Shown piece after piece: positions 17,574 to 26,844 of a stretch of DNA of 64,000 nt. Source of the stretch: Mycolicibacterium stellerae (lineage in GTDB: Bacteria > Actinomycetota > Actinomycetes > Mycobacteriales > Mycobacteriaceae); assembly GCF_003719305.1 (NCBI RefSeq), contig NZ_RARC01000009.1, forward strand, positions 62,001 through 126,000, read 5' to 3'. Positions within the stretch are counted from its first letter, which is position 1. Each line of letters starts with the position of its first letter. The translations under genes were made by a program, and so were the position numbers. The notes under the pieces were generated by a model, which worked only from the letters and a program-made list of their open reading frames with translations, searched no databases and had not been told where the DNA came from.

Positions 17574-18461
17574 ATGTCGTCACGCAGCAGCCCGGTTGAC
17601 GGGTTCCGGCTGGCGTTCGACCGGCACGGGCCGACCGGCGCGCCAGCGGTGGTGCTGCTGCACGGCTGGCCGGGCAACCGCCATGACTATCGCCGCGTCC
17701 TTCCGCTGTTAGCCGAGGCCGCCGACGTGGTCGTGCCCGATCTGCGCGGCTTCGGGGGTTCCGACAAGCATGCCGTCGATGTCCGTCATTTCTACAGCGC
17801 AAGCGCCCAGGCAAGCAGCGTGGTGGGACTCATCAAGGAACTGGGCCTGACCGATGTCGTGCTCGCCGGCTACGACGTCGGCAGCCGGGTAGCGCAGAGC
17901 GTGGCGCGGATGTATCCCGAGATGGCCAGCGCTCTGGTGCTCTCGCCGCCTCTGCCCGGGGTCGGCAACAGGGTGCTGTCACCGAAGGCTCAGCGGGAAT
18001 TCTGGTATCAGGCCTTCCACCAGCTGCCCCTTGCCGATCGCCTGATCGACGGAAACCTCGACGCCGTGCGCGAATACCTGCGCCATTTCTGGAGCCATTG
18101 GTCGGGCCCGAATTTCACTCTTCCCGACGACGATTTGGAGCGATTGTCATCGGATTACGCGTTGCCCGGTGCATTCACCGCGTCGATCGCCTGGTACCGC
18201 GCGGGTGCGGGCATGGTCGCGCAGTCGCTCACCGAACCGCCTCCCGAGCGCGCGATCAAGGTGCAGGCGTCCACCGACGTGCTGCTGCCCGAGCATGATC
18301 CGCTGTTCCCGCGGGACTGGGCCGACCGGCTGGACGACTACTTCGTCGACGCACGGGCGCACCGCGCCGACGGTGCGGGCCATTTCACCCCGCTGGAGTG
18401 CCCGCAGGAATTCGCCGGCCTCATCCTCGATCGCGTTCGACCCAGCCAAGGCGGCGACTGA
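17574..18461 (+). CDS. Alpha/beta-hydrolase, epoxide hydrolase/dehalogenase-like
   Basis: A 295-residue enzyme. The oxyanion motif HGWPG (30-34) and the nucleophile Asp101 in GYDVGS, rather than Ser, place it with epoxide hydrolases and haloacetate dehalogenases. The catalytic His is in GAGHFTPLE near the C-terminus. A cap domain with several Tyr and Trp lies in between. Substrate unknown. It follows the DUF1023 gene by 20 bp and may be in the same transcript. Its 3' end overlaps the convergent IclR gene by 41 bp. Confidence 0.82.
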   Translation: MSSRSSPVDGFRLAFDRHGPTGAPAVVLLHGWPGNRHDYRRVLPLLAEAADVVVPDLRGFGGSDKHAVDVRHFYSASAQASSVVGLIKELGLTDVVLAGYDVGSRVAQSVARMYPEMASALVLSPPLPGVGNRVLSPKAQREFWYQAFHQLPLADRLIDGNLDAVREYLRHFWSHWSGPNFTLPDDDLERLSSDYALPGAFTASIAWYRAGAGMVAQSLTEPPPERAIKVQASTDVLLPEHDPLFPRDWADRLDDYFVDARAHRADGAGHFTPLECPQEFAGLILDRVRPSQGGD

Positions 18462-19215
18462 TCACGTCGGCGGCGGCCGTCGTCTTCTTGGCCACCTCCG
18501 AGAACCGATCCTGGCCGAAACGATAGGCCGGGCCCGAAACACTCAGCGCTGCAATCATATTCGAGTTGAAATCGTAGACGGGCGCCGATACCGCGTTAAG
18601 GCCTATTTCGAGTTCCTCCACGACGCAGGCCCATCCGCGCTCTCGCGCCGTTGCCAGCTCACTCTCGAGATCCGAGATCCGCACCACGGTGTTGGCGGTG
18701 AACGATTCCAGCGTGGTGGGCAGCCGGTTGCGGACCTCGGCAGGCTCGAGCCCGGCGAGCAACACCTTGCCGCTGGACGTGGCGTGCGCCGGACAGCTCT
18801 GGCCGACCCAGGACCGCAGGGTGATCTGCTCAGGACCGATCGCCTCGACGATGTTCACGATACGGGCTTCGTCCAGGATCGCCAGGTTCGTCGTCTCCCC
18901 CACATCCGAGGCGAGCGCGTCGCATACGTCTTGGCTGAGCTTGACCAGATCGAGGTGACCACTGCTGGCTCTCGCCAGTCGTGAGATCGCGAACCCGAGC
19001 CGGTACTTCCCGCGCTCCGACGTCTGCTCGACGTAACCCCGCGATTCCAGCACGGCGATCAGCCGCGACACCGTCGACTTGTGCACCCCCAGCTCAGCGG
19101 CGATCTCGGTGGCGCCGGCCTGGCCCGCCGTCGCGAGGATCTCGAGCACCAACAGCGCGCGGTCGACCGATTGAACCGCGGCCTCCGCCTTCTGACTGGG
19201 CTTTTGCTCCCCCAC
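18421..19215 (-). CDS. IclR-family transcriptional regulator
   Basis: A 264-residue regulator: winged HTH at about residues 15-75 (EIAAELGVHKSTVSRLIAVL) and the IclR effector-binding domain (about 90-255; PAHATSSGKVLLA). It is the last gene of the betaine operon, 11 bp after the nucleotidyltransferase-like gene, so it probably senses an intermediate of the pathway and controls the operon. The paired half-sites at 30459-30481 are a candidate operator. Effector unknown. Confidence 0.88.
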   Translation of the reverse strand: MGEQKPSQKAEAAVQSVDRALLVLEILATAGQAGATEIAAELGVHKSTVSRLIAVLESRGYVEQTSERGKYRLGFAISRLARASSGHLDLVKLSQDVCDALASDVGETTNLAILDEARIVNIVEAIGPEQITLRSWVGQSCPAHATSSGKVLLAGLEPAEVRNRLPTTLESFTANTVVRISDLESELATARERGWACVVEELEIGLNAVSAPVYDFNSNMIAALSVSGPAYRFGQDRFSEVAKKTTAAADVISRRLGWVERDRG

Positions 19216-19226
19216 GACCGGCCACC

Positions 19227-21089
19227 CTATCCGGGTGGGATTCCGACGTTGCGGACCCGTCGCTGCACGCCGACGATCTCCCGAAGCCCCTCGTTGAGCA
19301 GGCTGCGATTCAGCGGCGAGAGCTCAGACATCGTGATCACGTCACCTGGCGTATGACCCGCGGCTATCTGAGCGACCTGATGGGCCATCCGCAACCGCTG
19401 GAGCATCACGAAGACATCGCACAGCGTTTCGGCGTCGCTATCGCTGATCGCGCCGGCCTGTGCGGCGGCGCTCAGCCGCGCAGGCGTCGAAGCCGAACCG
19501 ACGTCGGCGCTGAGCCCACCCCATCGCGCAAGGTTGACAATCGGGGTTATCGCGTGCTGCTTGAGGTCGAATGTGCCGCCGCGCCTTGACAACACGTCAC
19601 GCAGCGACCGTGTCTTGACCCGCGCAGCCAACGCGTCGAGTCGCTGCAACCGCAACGCCTCGGAATGTTCGTCGCGCATGGAGCGGTAGGCGGCGGGCAC
19701 TGTGTGCAACGAAGCGTCGCCCCACACCACCCGCCCGTCGATGAGCAGTGACGACATCATCAGGCCCTGGCCGCGCAGCGGATCATCGAGCCAACCCTCG
19801 GCCGCGGCGAACCACTCCGACTGCGATCGCGAGAAAAGCGGCTGATATGCGACAGCACCATTGCGATCCGACGGCAGCCCGCAACCATCGAGGATTTCGT
19901 GGGTGCGAATGGCGATGGCGCGCAATTGCGCACTCGCAGAGGACATGTCGTCTCGCCAGGACAGCGCACTGTCGACATCCGATGACGGCACCGCCTCGCG
20001 CCGGGCGACACTTCCCAGGGTCAGCCACGCGAACCCATTGATATCGTCACCGGCTTCTGCCAGCGCGAGTTCCAGTGCCCTTCGCACCAGGCTGTCGATG
20101 ACCACCGACAGGATCGCGCTGGTGGCCGACGCCTTCGTGCCGTTGCGGAACAGGTCGGCGGCCACCCCGGTAACCCGCTGTCCGACCTGCTGCAATTCGG
20201 CTGCGTCACCGGCCAATCCGATGGAGCGGCGCAGTGTGAAACTCTGTCTGGCCGACGCCGCCAGCAGGTCTGCGTCTTCGACGACGCCAACGACCTCACC
20301 GCGCGACGTCATGACCGGCATGTGCCGAAGGCCGCACTCCAGCATCTCCATCAGCACGGTCTCCGCGGTCAGATCCGCGGTGACGCGACGGGCGGGCGCG
20401 CTCATCACCTCGGTGATCGGCGCGTCGATCGAGACACCGGCTGCCACCACCCTGGTCCGCAGATCTCGGTCGGTGAAGATGCCCAACTCGCCGTCCGGCA
20501 GCCGGATCAGCGCATAGGACACGTGGTGCTCGGTCATCCGACACACCGCGTCGCGCACCGAGGCGTCGGGCCCGACAAGGAGCACGTCGCCGTGAACCAG
20601 CTCGCCGACCGGCCTGCTGTCGGTCGTCGGCGCGATCGTCGGGCGATCGGCGCGGCCCACGTTCCACGCAGTCGACGCAAGGAACGCCAGACCCGCCGGC
20701 TTGGCGAACTGGGCTCGCACGACGGCACCCGGCAACCGGATCAGTGTGCTGGGCGCCGTGGCACGCGCCACGAATTCCATTCCGCCGCCGGTGAGCAGCG
20801 GGGTGTAACCGAAGATGCCGCCCGGCTCGACTGTGTCGATCGTGGTGGCGTCGGCGCTCGCCTGAAGTGTCACCTGCCCGCTGCGCACCATCCAGACATC
20901 GCCTGGCACCCGTTTGGCGTAGTCGGCGACGACGGCACCGGCCGGGAAGTCGACCACCTCCGACTCGGCGGCGAGGTCGCTGAGTTCCTCGTCGGCCATC
21001 GCCTGGAACGGCGTGTGCTCGGCCAGGAACGACGCCAGCTCAGCGGGCGGGTCGGGCGCGGAGTCAGCTTTGTCGGATGAGGTCGGCAC
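19227..21089 (-). CDS. Cyclic-nucleotide-binding, CBS-pair, DUF294 nucleotidyltransferase-like protein
   Basis: A 620-residue multidomain protein. Residues about 20-135 form a cyclic-nucleotide-binding beta barrel (GDVWMVRSGQVTL); about 150-285 two CBS motifs (second: HMPVMTSRGEVVGVVED), which usually bind adenine nucleotides; about 310-450 a DUF294 nucleotidyltransferase domain with the signature LGSVARREAVPSSDVDSAL, the D-x-D metal pair retained; the C-terminal 150 residues are the DUF294 substrate-binding domain. GlnD-like enzymes use the same motif to modify partner proteins. Its GTG start overlaps the GMC gene by 26 bp. It may regulate an enzyme or the transporter of this operon; that is inference. 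Confidence 0.83.
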   Translation of the reverse strand: MPTSSDKADSAPDPPAELASFLAEHTPFQAMADEELSDLAAESEVVDFPAGAVVADYAKRVPGDVWMVRSGQVTLQASADATTIDTVEPGGIFGYTPLLTGGGMEFVARATAPSTLIRLPGAVVRAQFAKPAGLAFLASTAWNVGRADRPTIAPTTDSRPVGELVHGDVLLVGPDASVRDAVCRMTEHHVSYALIRLPDGELGIFTDRDLRTRVVAAGVSIDAPITEVMSAPARRVTADLTAETVLMEMLECGLRHMPVMTSRGEVVGVVEDADLLAASARQSFTLRRSIGLAGDAAELQQVGQRVTGVAADLFRNGTKASATSAILSVVIDSLVRRALELALAEAGDDINGFAWLTLGSVARREAVPSSDVDSALSWRDDMSSASAQLRAIAIRTHEILDGCGLPSDRNGAVAYQPLFSRSQSEWFAAAEGWLDDPLRGQGLMMSSLLIDGRVVWGDASLHTVPAAYRSMRDEHSEALRLQRLDALAARVKTRSLRDVLSRRGGTFDLKQHAITPIVNLARWGGLSADVGSASTPARLSAAAQAGAISDSDAETLCDVFVMLQRLRMAHQVAQIAAGHTPGDVITMSELSPLNRSLLNEGLREIVGVQRRVRNVGIPPG

Positions 21090-22587
21090 ACTTCTCCGCC
21101 ATCGTCATCACCGTGATGTTGGGGTTGACCGCGGGCAGCTTCGGCATCGCCGACGCATCGACGACGCGTAGTCGGCTGGTGCCCTTGACCCGCAGCTGTG
21201 GATCGAGCACGGCCATCGGGTCGCTGACCGAACCCATCCGCGCCGTCGCCGCCGGGTGATAGACGGTGTTGTGGCACTTGTGGATGTAGTCGAGCAGTTC
21301 GTCGTCGGTCGTCGCATCCGGACCGGGTGCGAGCTCACGACCCACCCATGCCGCCAACGGCGTCTGCTCGGCGATCGTGCGGGCCAGCCGGACGCCGGTC
21401 AGCATGATCCGGTCGTCGTAGCCATCGGGGTCGGTGAAGTAGCGCGGGTCGACACGGGGCCGATCGCGGAAGTCCGGGCTTCGCAGTCGCACGGTGCCAC
21501 GGGACCGACCCTGAGTCACGTTGGGCGTCAAGCAGAATCCGTTGTCGGTCGTCGGATAGCCGCGCCGCAGCGTGTTCATGTCGAACGGCACGCTTCCGTA
21601 ATGCATCATCAGATCGGGCTGGGCGCTACCCTCGTCGACGCAGGTGAACAACCCGATCTCCCACCACTGGGTGGACGTCGTCACCATCGGCTTGGACGCC
21701 TCCCAGAACACCAGGCCCTCGACGTGGTCGTCTAGGTTCGCCCCGACGCCCGGGGAGTCGACTCGCACGGCGATGCCCATCTCGCGCAGGTGCACGCTCG
21801 GCCCGATTCCCGAGAGCATCAACAGCTTCGGCGTATCGATCGCACCAGCCGTGACGACGACTTCGCGCCGCGCAGAGACGGTGTCGTATCCGGTGAGATC
21901 CGGCCGCATGTAGCGGACACCGGTGGCGGAAACGGTGTCGTCGAAAATGATCTCGGACACCCAGCAACCGGTGCGCACCTCGAGATTGCGCCTGGACTCC
22001 AGGATCGGATGCAGATAGGCATGCGAGCTGGACATCCTGGTGCCGTCCTCGGCGGCGTTGATCTGGAACCAGCCTGCGCCGTTGCGGACGGTTTCGCCGC
22101 GATTGAACGCAACGGTCGGCATGCCGACCTTCGCCGCAGCCTCGAGAACCGCTGCCCCGCAGGGATCGTCGGGCGGGACGTCACGAAGCAACACCGTCTG
22201 CTTGAGCCGCTCGGTGAGCGGCAGGATCTCGGCGGCGCTCCAGCCGTCGGCGCCCATGGTCACCCATTCGTCCAGGCATTCGGCGGGCGGCAGGAACGCG
22301 ATGCACGAGTTGTGCGACGAGCAGCCGCCGAGCACCTTCCCCCGTGCATGCCGCATGAAGGAGTTGCCTCGTTCCTGGGGCTCCACCGGGTAGTCCCAGT
22401 CGTAGCCGGAGTCCAGCAGATGCATCCACTCCGACAACACCAGGATGTTGTCGTCGCCGACGTCGGTCGGCCCGGCCTCGAGCAGGCACACCGTTACGTC
22501 AGGGTCCTCCGATAGCCGCGCGGCCAATGCACAGCCTGCGGTGCCGCCACCGGCGATCACATAGTCGAATGTGCCGGCGCCCCCCAT
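21064..22587 (-). CDS. GMC-family oxidoreductase, probable choline dehydrogenase
   Basis: A 507-residue FAD enzyme of the glucose-methanol-choline family. The FAD motif is GGGTAGCALAARLSEDP (13-29). The active-site His is in YHPAATARMG and the conserved Asn in NPNITVM near the C-terminus. Given the aldehyde dehydrogenase, permease and betaine-demethylating enzymes in the same operon, oxidation of choline to betaine aldehyde is the likely reaction (BetA role). GMC substrate cannot be read from the motifs alone. One base separates its start from the permease stop. Confidence 0.83.
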   Translation of the reverse strand: MGGAGTFDYVIAGGGTAGCALAARLSEDPDVTVCLLEAGPTDVGDDNILVLSEWMHLLDSGYDWDYPVEPQERGNSFMRHARGKVLGGCSSHNSCIAFLPPAECLDEWVTMGADGWSAAEILPLTERLKQTVLLRDVPPDDPCGAAVLEAAAKVGMPTVAFNRGETVRNGAGWFQINAAEDGTRMSSSHAYLHPILESRRNLEVRTGCWVSEIIFDDTVSATGVRYMRPDLTGYDTVSARREVVVTAGAIDTPKLLMLSGIGPSVHLREMGIAVRVDSPGVGANLDDHVEGLVFWEASKPMVTTSTQWWEIGLFTCVDEGSAQPDLMMHYGSVPFDMNTLRRGYPTTDNGFCLTPNVTQGRSRGTVRLRSPDFRDRPRVDPRYFTDPDGYDDRIMLTGVRLARTIAEQTPLAAWVGRELAPGPDATTDDELLDYIHKCHNTVYHPAATARMGSVSDPMAVLDPQLRVKGTSRLRVVDASAMPKLPAVNPNITVMTMAEKCADLIRQS

Positions 22588-22588
22588 G

Positions 22589-24133
22589 TCACGCCTGCTC
22601 GAGAGGCTTCTCGGCCTCGGCTACGGTCGCGGCGGCATGCGATTCCAGCGTGCCGATGTGGTGGCGGCCCTTGATGAAGTACCACAGCAAGCCGGATCCG
22701 AGGATCACGCCGATGTAGACGAACGCGCCCCAGGTGTTGTACCAGGGCTCGCCGTATACGTCGGCACGCGGCCACGCCAGGTTCAAGGCCATCAACGAAC
22801 CCCACAGCACGGCGAAGATGTTCACCGGCAGTCCCCAGCGGCCCATGGTGAAGTAGCCGCCCTCCTTGAGATCCTTCGGCGGCCACTGGCCTTGCAGTCG
22901 CTTCTTCAGCATCGGACCGGTCACCATCAGATACGCGAGGTAGATCATGATGATCGCGATCGAGGTCAGCACCGTGAAGATCTTGGGCTGTTCGATGTTG
23001 ATCACCAGGATGATCGCGGCGATCACACCGATGACGACCGCGGGGATGATCGGTGTCTGCGTCTTGGGGTTGACCCGCGCGAGTTTCTCGCCGAACGGCA
23101 ACGCGTTGTCACGTGCCATCGCGAAGGACAGCCGGATGGCTGCGGTGTGCACCGCGAGCGTGCACACCGTGACCGCGACGACGATGCAGACCAGGAAGAT
23201 CTTGCCAAGCGGTCCCCACATCACCTGCTCGACGATGTACTGCAAGCCGCCGCTGCTTTCGCCGATCTGCGGGTCCTCGAGGTTCGGTGCCGACATCACC
23301 GCGAACACCAGGATCGCACCGCCGATGACGAACGAGGCGAGGATCGCCCGGAAGATCGCCTTGGGTGCGGTGCGGCGTGGTTCGACGGTCTCCTCGCCCA
23401 GCGAGGACGCCGTGTCGAAGCCGTACATCACGTACAGGGATGCCAGCGACGCGACGAGGAAGGCCCCGAGGTAGCCGTAGCTCTCACCGGCGCCGTAACC
23501 CTGCGTGGAGAAGAAGATGTCGGGACCACGCTTGATGTTGAGCGCCAGGATGATCGCGATCAGCACGGCGGCAATCAGCTCGATGAACACCCCCGCGCTG
23601 TTGATCCGCGACATCAGCTTCACGCCGAGGGCGTTGATCAAAGTGGTGAATGCAATCAGGACACTGCCCAGGACAACGGCGTTGGCGGCGAAGTCGTATT
23701 CCCCGCTGCCGTCGCCGATGATCTGGAAGCCGCTCCAGATCCGCGGCAGGTTGAGCTGGTAGGCCAGCACCACCGCCGAGATCGTCACGATCGATGCGGT
23801 GAGCATCAGCCAGCCCGACGACCATCCGACCAGGCGGCTGCCGAGCTTCTTGCTCCAGTTGTAAACCGATCCCGCGACGGGATACTTGGCTGCCAACTCC
23901 ATGAAGCACAACGCGACGGCCATCTGCCCGACGAACACCATCGGCCACGACCACAGATAGCCGGGTCCTGCGGTGCCGAAGCCGAAATAGAACAGCTGGA
24001 ACGTGCCGGTGAGGATGGAGATGTAGCTGACGCCGGCGGCGAAGCTCGCGAACTTTCCGATGCTGCGGTCCAGCGACTGGCGGTAACCGAAATCCTCCAT
24101 TCCGCTGTCCGCGTGCGGCTCCTTGATCGACAT
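22589..24133 (-). CDS. APC-superfamily permease, probable choline/betaine or amine importer
   Basis: A 514-residue membrane protein with about 12 helices, of the amino acid-polyamine-organocation superfamily. The region LGEETVEPRRTAPKAI, between helices 6 and 7 or nearby, is the conserved loop of APC permeases. The position between the GMC and aldehyde dehydrogenase genes suggests that it imports the substrate of the pathway (choline, betaine or a related amine). Substrate is inferred from context only; typical BCCT betaine transporters belong to a different family. Confidence 0.82.
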   Translation of the reverse strand: MSIKEPHADSGMEDFGYRQSLDRSIGKFASFAAGVSYISILTGTFQLFYFGFGTAGPGYLWSWPMVFVGQMAVALCFMELAAKYPVAGSVYNWSKKLGSRLVGWSSGWLMLTASIVTISAVVLAYQLNLPRIWSGFQIIGDGSGEYDFAANAVVLGSVLIAFTTLINALGVKLMSRINSAGVFIELIAAVLIAIILALNIKRGPDIFFSTQGYGAGESYGYLGAFLVASLASLYVMYGFDTASSLGEETVEPRRTAPKAIFRAILASFVIGGAILVFAVMSAPNLEDPQIGESSGGLQYIVEQVMWGPLGKIFLVCIVVAVTVCTLAVHTAAIRLSFAMARDNALPFGEKLARVNPKTQTPIIPAVVIGVIAAIILVINIEQPKIFTVLTSIAIIMIYLAYLMVTGPMLKKRLQGQWPPKDLKEGGYFTMGRWGLPVNIFAVLWGSLMALNLAWPRADVYGEPWYNTWGAFVYIGVILGSGLLWYFIKGRHHIGTLESHAAATVAEAEKPLEQA

Positions 24134-24147
24134 GCAGGTTGTCCTCT

Positions 24148-25638
24148 CTAGCCCTTGAACCAGCCGGCGGGTTGGGGTGCGGTGTTGTGCCAGATGTGTT
24201 TGATCTCTTGATATTCCGCGAGCCCGGTTGGCCCGAGCTCACGACCGTTGCCCGACTTTCCGAATCCGCCCCACTCCGCCGCCGCGGTGTAGTAGCCGAA
24301 ATCGTTGAGCCACACCGTGCCGTGCCGCAGTGCCCGCACCACACGTTCGCCCCGCGCCTGGTCGGACGTCCGAACGCCCGCCGCGAGGCCGTATTCCGTG
24401 TCGTTGCCGAGTTCTATCGCCTCGGCCTCGTCTGTGAACCGCTCCACCGTAAGAATCGGCCCGAAGGTCTCCTCGGCAACGATTCGCATCGACCGGTCGC
24501 ACCGATCGAAGATCGTGGGTAGATAGAAGCTGCCTTTGGCGAGAGCTGCGTCGCTCGGCCGGGCACCGCCGGTGACTAGTTTCGCACCTTCGGAAAGCCC
24601 CTGCTGGACAAAGGCTTCGATCTTGGCGCGCTGCTGTTCGGAGACCAATGGGCCGGTTTCGCTTGCCGGGTCCATGCCGTCGCCCATCCGGATCTTCTCC
24701 GCACGCGCGGCAAGGTCGGCGACGAAGTCGTCGGCGATGGACTCCTCGACGATCAGCCGGGTGCCTGCCGAGCAGACCTGCCCTGAGTGCAGGAACACAC
24801 CGGTGAGGACGTGGTCGACGGCTGCGTCCCAGTCTCCGGAGTCGGCGATGTCGGCGAACACGATGTGCGGATTCTTGCCACCGAGTTCAACAGCCACCTT
24901 GGTGACATGCTCGGCGGCGACCTTGGAGATGGCCTTGCCGGTGGCCACCCCGCCGGTGAACGAGATGAAGTCGACATCGGGGGTGTCGGTGAGTGCGGGC
25001 CCGAGCGTGGCGCCGCTGCCCTGCACCAGATTCACCACCGAGTCCGGCACCCCGGCCTCTTGGAGCAGGCGGGTGAACGCGATCGTGGTCAGCGGGGTGA
25101 CCTCGCTCGGTTTGACCACCATCGTGCAACCGGCGGCCAGCGCGGGCGCGATCTTCCAGGAGATCTGCAGCAGCGGATAATTCCACGGCGCGATCAGCAC
25201 GCACACCCCGATGGGTTCGCGCACCACCCGGCTGATCACTGCAGGATCGCCGACGTCGACGATGCGGTCCGACTCGACGGCAGCGAGCCTGCTGTAGTAG
25301 CGAAAGACCGATGTGACGTCGTCGATGTCGATTCGACTCTCGGCCAGCGTCTTTCCGGTGTCCCTTGTCTCGAGTTCGGCCAGCGACTCCTTGTCCCGCG
25401 CAAGCAGATCTGCGACCCGGTCCAGCAGCGCGGCCCGGTCAGCGACGGGGGTCGCCGACCATTTGCCGTCGTCGAAGGCCTTTCGCGCAGAGGCCACGGC
25501 GTCGCGCGCGTCGTCCGGGGTGGCCTCGTCGACAACCGCGGCGACGCTGCCGTCGGCAGGGTTGACGATGTCGCGAGTCCCACCGTCGGACGCATGACGC
25601 CATTTCCCACCGATCAGGAGATCGGGCTCACCGTTCAT
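24148..25638 (-). CDS. Aldehyde dehydrogenase, probable betaine-aldehyde dehydrogenase
   Basis: A 496-residue NAD(P)-dependent aldehyde dehydrogenase. The catalytic Cys is in FLHSGQVCSAGTRL and the general-base Glu in VELGGKNP; the nucleotide-binding SFTGGVATG is upstream. The family resemblance is to betaine-aldehyde dehydrogenases (BetB), which make glycine betaine, and the operon supports this. It lies 14 bp upstream of the permease gene and 42 bp downstream of the Rieske oxygenase. Confidence 0.85.
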   Translation of the reverse strand: MNGEPDLLIGGKWRHASDGGTRDIVNPADGSVAAVVDEATPDDARDAVASARKAFDDGKWSATPVADRAALLDRVADLLARDKESLAELETRDTGKTLAESRIDIDDVTSVFRYYSRLAAVESDRIVDVGDPAVISRVVREPIGVCVLIAPWNYPLLQISWKIAPALAAGCTMVVKPSEVTPLTTIAFTRLLQEAGVPDSVVNLVQGSGATLGPALTDTPDVDFISFTGGVATGKAISKVAAEHVTKVAVELGGKNPHIVFADIADSGDWDAAVDHVLTGVFLHSGQVCSAGTRLIVEESIADDFVADLAARAEKIRMGDGMDPASETGPLVSEQQRAKIEAFVQQGLSEGAKLVTGGARPSDAALAKGSFYLPTIFDRCDRSMRIVAEETFGPILTVERFTDEAEAIELGNDTEYGLAAGVRTSDQARGERVVRALRHGTVWLNDFGYYTAAAEWGGFGKSGNGRELGPTGLAEYQEIKHIWHNTAPQPAGWFKG

Positions 25639-25680
25639 GTTGCGCTCACCTCGCTTTGCGGAGCCGCTCAGCCGGCGACA

Positions 25681-26844
25681 TCAGGCGCCGAGACGGGACA
25701 CTACCCACTCGTGGAACTCCGCGATGTGGTGTTCGGCAGGTACGAGCACCCCACCTTTGCGATAGGCGCGAGAGGACATCGAGGGCTGGGTTCGCTCGCA
25801 CGCCTCGAAATCCTGCTCGTTGACCCGGTGGAACAGTTCGACCGAGTTTGAAACGTCGCGACCGGAGGACACCACATCGCCGGTGTAGAGCCAGTCGCAT
25901 TCGACGATGGTCCGCGACGCCGACATCGGGAACATCCGGTGGAAGATGATGTGGTCAGGAACGAGGTTGATGAACACCGCCGGCTTGACGGTGATCGCGT
26001 AGTAGCGGCGATCCTGCTCCTCGGTGATGCCCGGAAGGCGGTCAAAGCCCGCGGTGCCGTCGACCGTGAAACCGGCTACCTGCGATCCGAATTCGGCGCC
26101 GAGGCCGATATTTGCCTGGGCGGCAACACCCTTGGCGAACTCGGGCAACACACCGACGAGCTCGGGATGAATCGAGCTGCAGTGGTAGCACTCCATGAAG
26201 TTCTCGACGATCAGCTTCCAGTTGGCCGCCACGTCGTAGACGACGCGATGGCCGACGTCAAGGCCGCCGATGCCGTAACGGTTGATGGCGTCGGAATCGC
26301 CGAGTGTTCTGGTCGTTTCGGCGATCACGTCCTCGAACGGCGGCGGGGTGTCGGACAAACACACCCATGCGTAGCCGAGCCATTCGGTCAGCGCGACGGG
26401 AACAAGGCCGTATCGGTAGCGGTCGATCGCCGCGCCGGACTCGTCGGTCAGCGATGCGATGTTGGGCGCGGCCATCAGCTTGCCGTCCAGCGCATACGTC
26501 CACGAGTGGTAGGGACAACGAATGCTGCGTTTGACCTCGCCCTCGGGCTCGGTGCACAGCTGGGCGCCGCGGTGACGGCAGACGTTCAGGAACGCCCGCA
26601 ACAGTCCGTCGCGGCCACGCACCAGCAGCACGCTTTCGCGGCCGACCTGGACCTTCTTGAACTTGCCGGGTGAGGCGAGGTCGGATGACCGCACCGCGCA
26701 GAACCAGGCGTTCTCGAAGATGTGTTCCTGCTCGCGGGCAAATACGGCGTCGCTGACGTAGTAATCGCCTGCCAGGGTCTGACGCAGCGCCGGGGGTGGA
26801 TCGATGGCTGGCGGGTCAAGGAGGGGTGGGTGTTCTGGAGTCAT
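25681..26844 (-). CDS. Rieske non-heme iron oxygenase, probable glycine betaine demethylase (GbcA-like)
   Basis: A 387-residue oxygenase alpha subunit. Rieske ligands are Cys89, His91, Cys110 and His113 (CRH and CPYH). The mononuclear iron site is in [14 protein letters not shown], with His221 and His226. The family is that of GbcA, choline/carnitine monooxygenases that demethylate quaternary amines. In this operon it should turn betaine into dimethylglycine. The ATG at 26844 overlaps the sarcosine-oxidase stop (ATGA), so the longer frame upstream is not used. No reductase gene (GbcB-like) is present in the operon. Confidence 0.86.
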   Translation of the reverse strand: MTPEHPPLLDPPAIDPPPALRQTLAGDYYVSDAVFAREQEHIFENAWFCAVRSSDLASPGKFKKVQVGRESVLLVRGRDGLLRAFLNVCRHRGAQLCTEPEGEVKRSIRCPYHSWTYALDGKLMAAPNIASLTDESGAAIDRYRYGLVPVALTEWLGYAWVCLSDTPPPFEDVIAETTRTLGDSDAINRYGIGGLDVGHRVVYDVAANWKLIVENFMECYHCSSIHPELVGVLPEFAKGVAAQANIGLGAEFGSQVAGFTVDGTAGFDRLPGITEEQDRRYYAITVKPAVFINLVPDHIIFHRMFPMSASRTIVECDWLYTGDVVSSGRDVSNSVELFHRVNEQDFEACERTQPSMSSRAYRKGGVLVPAEHHIAEFHEWVVSRLGA

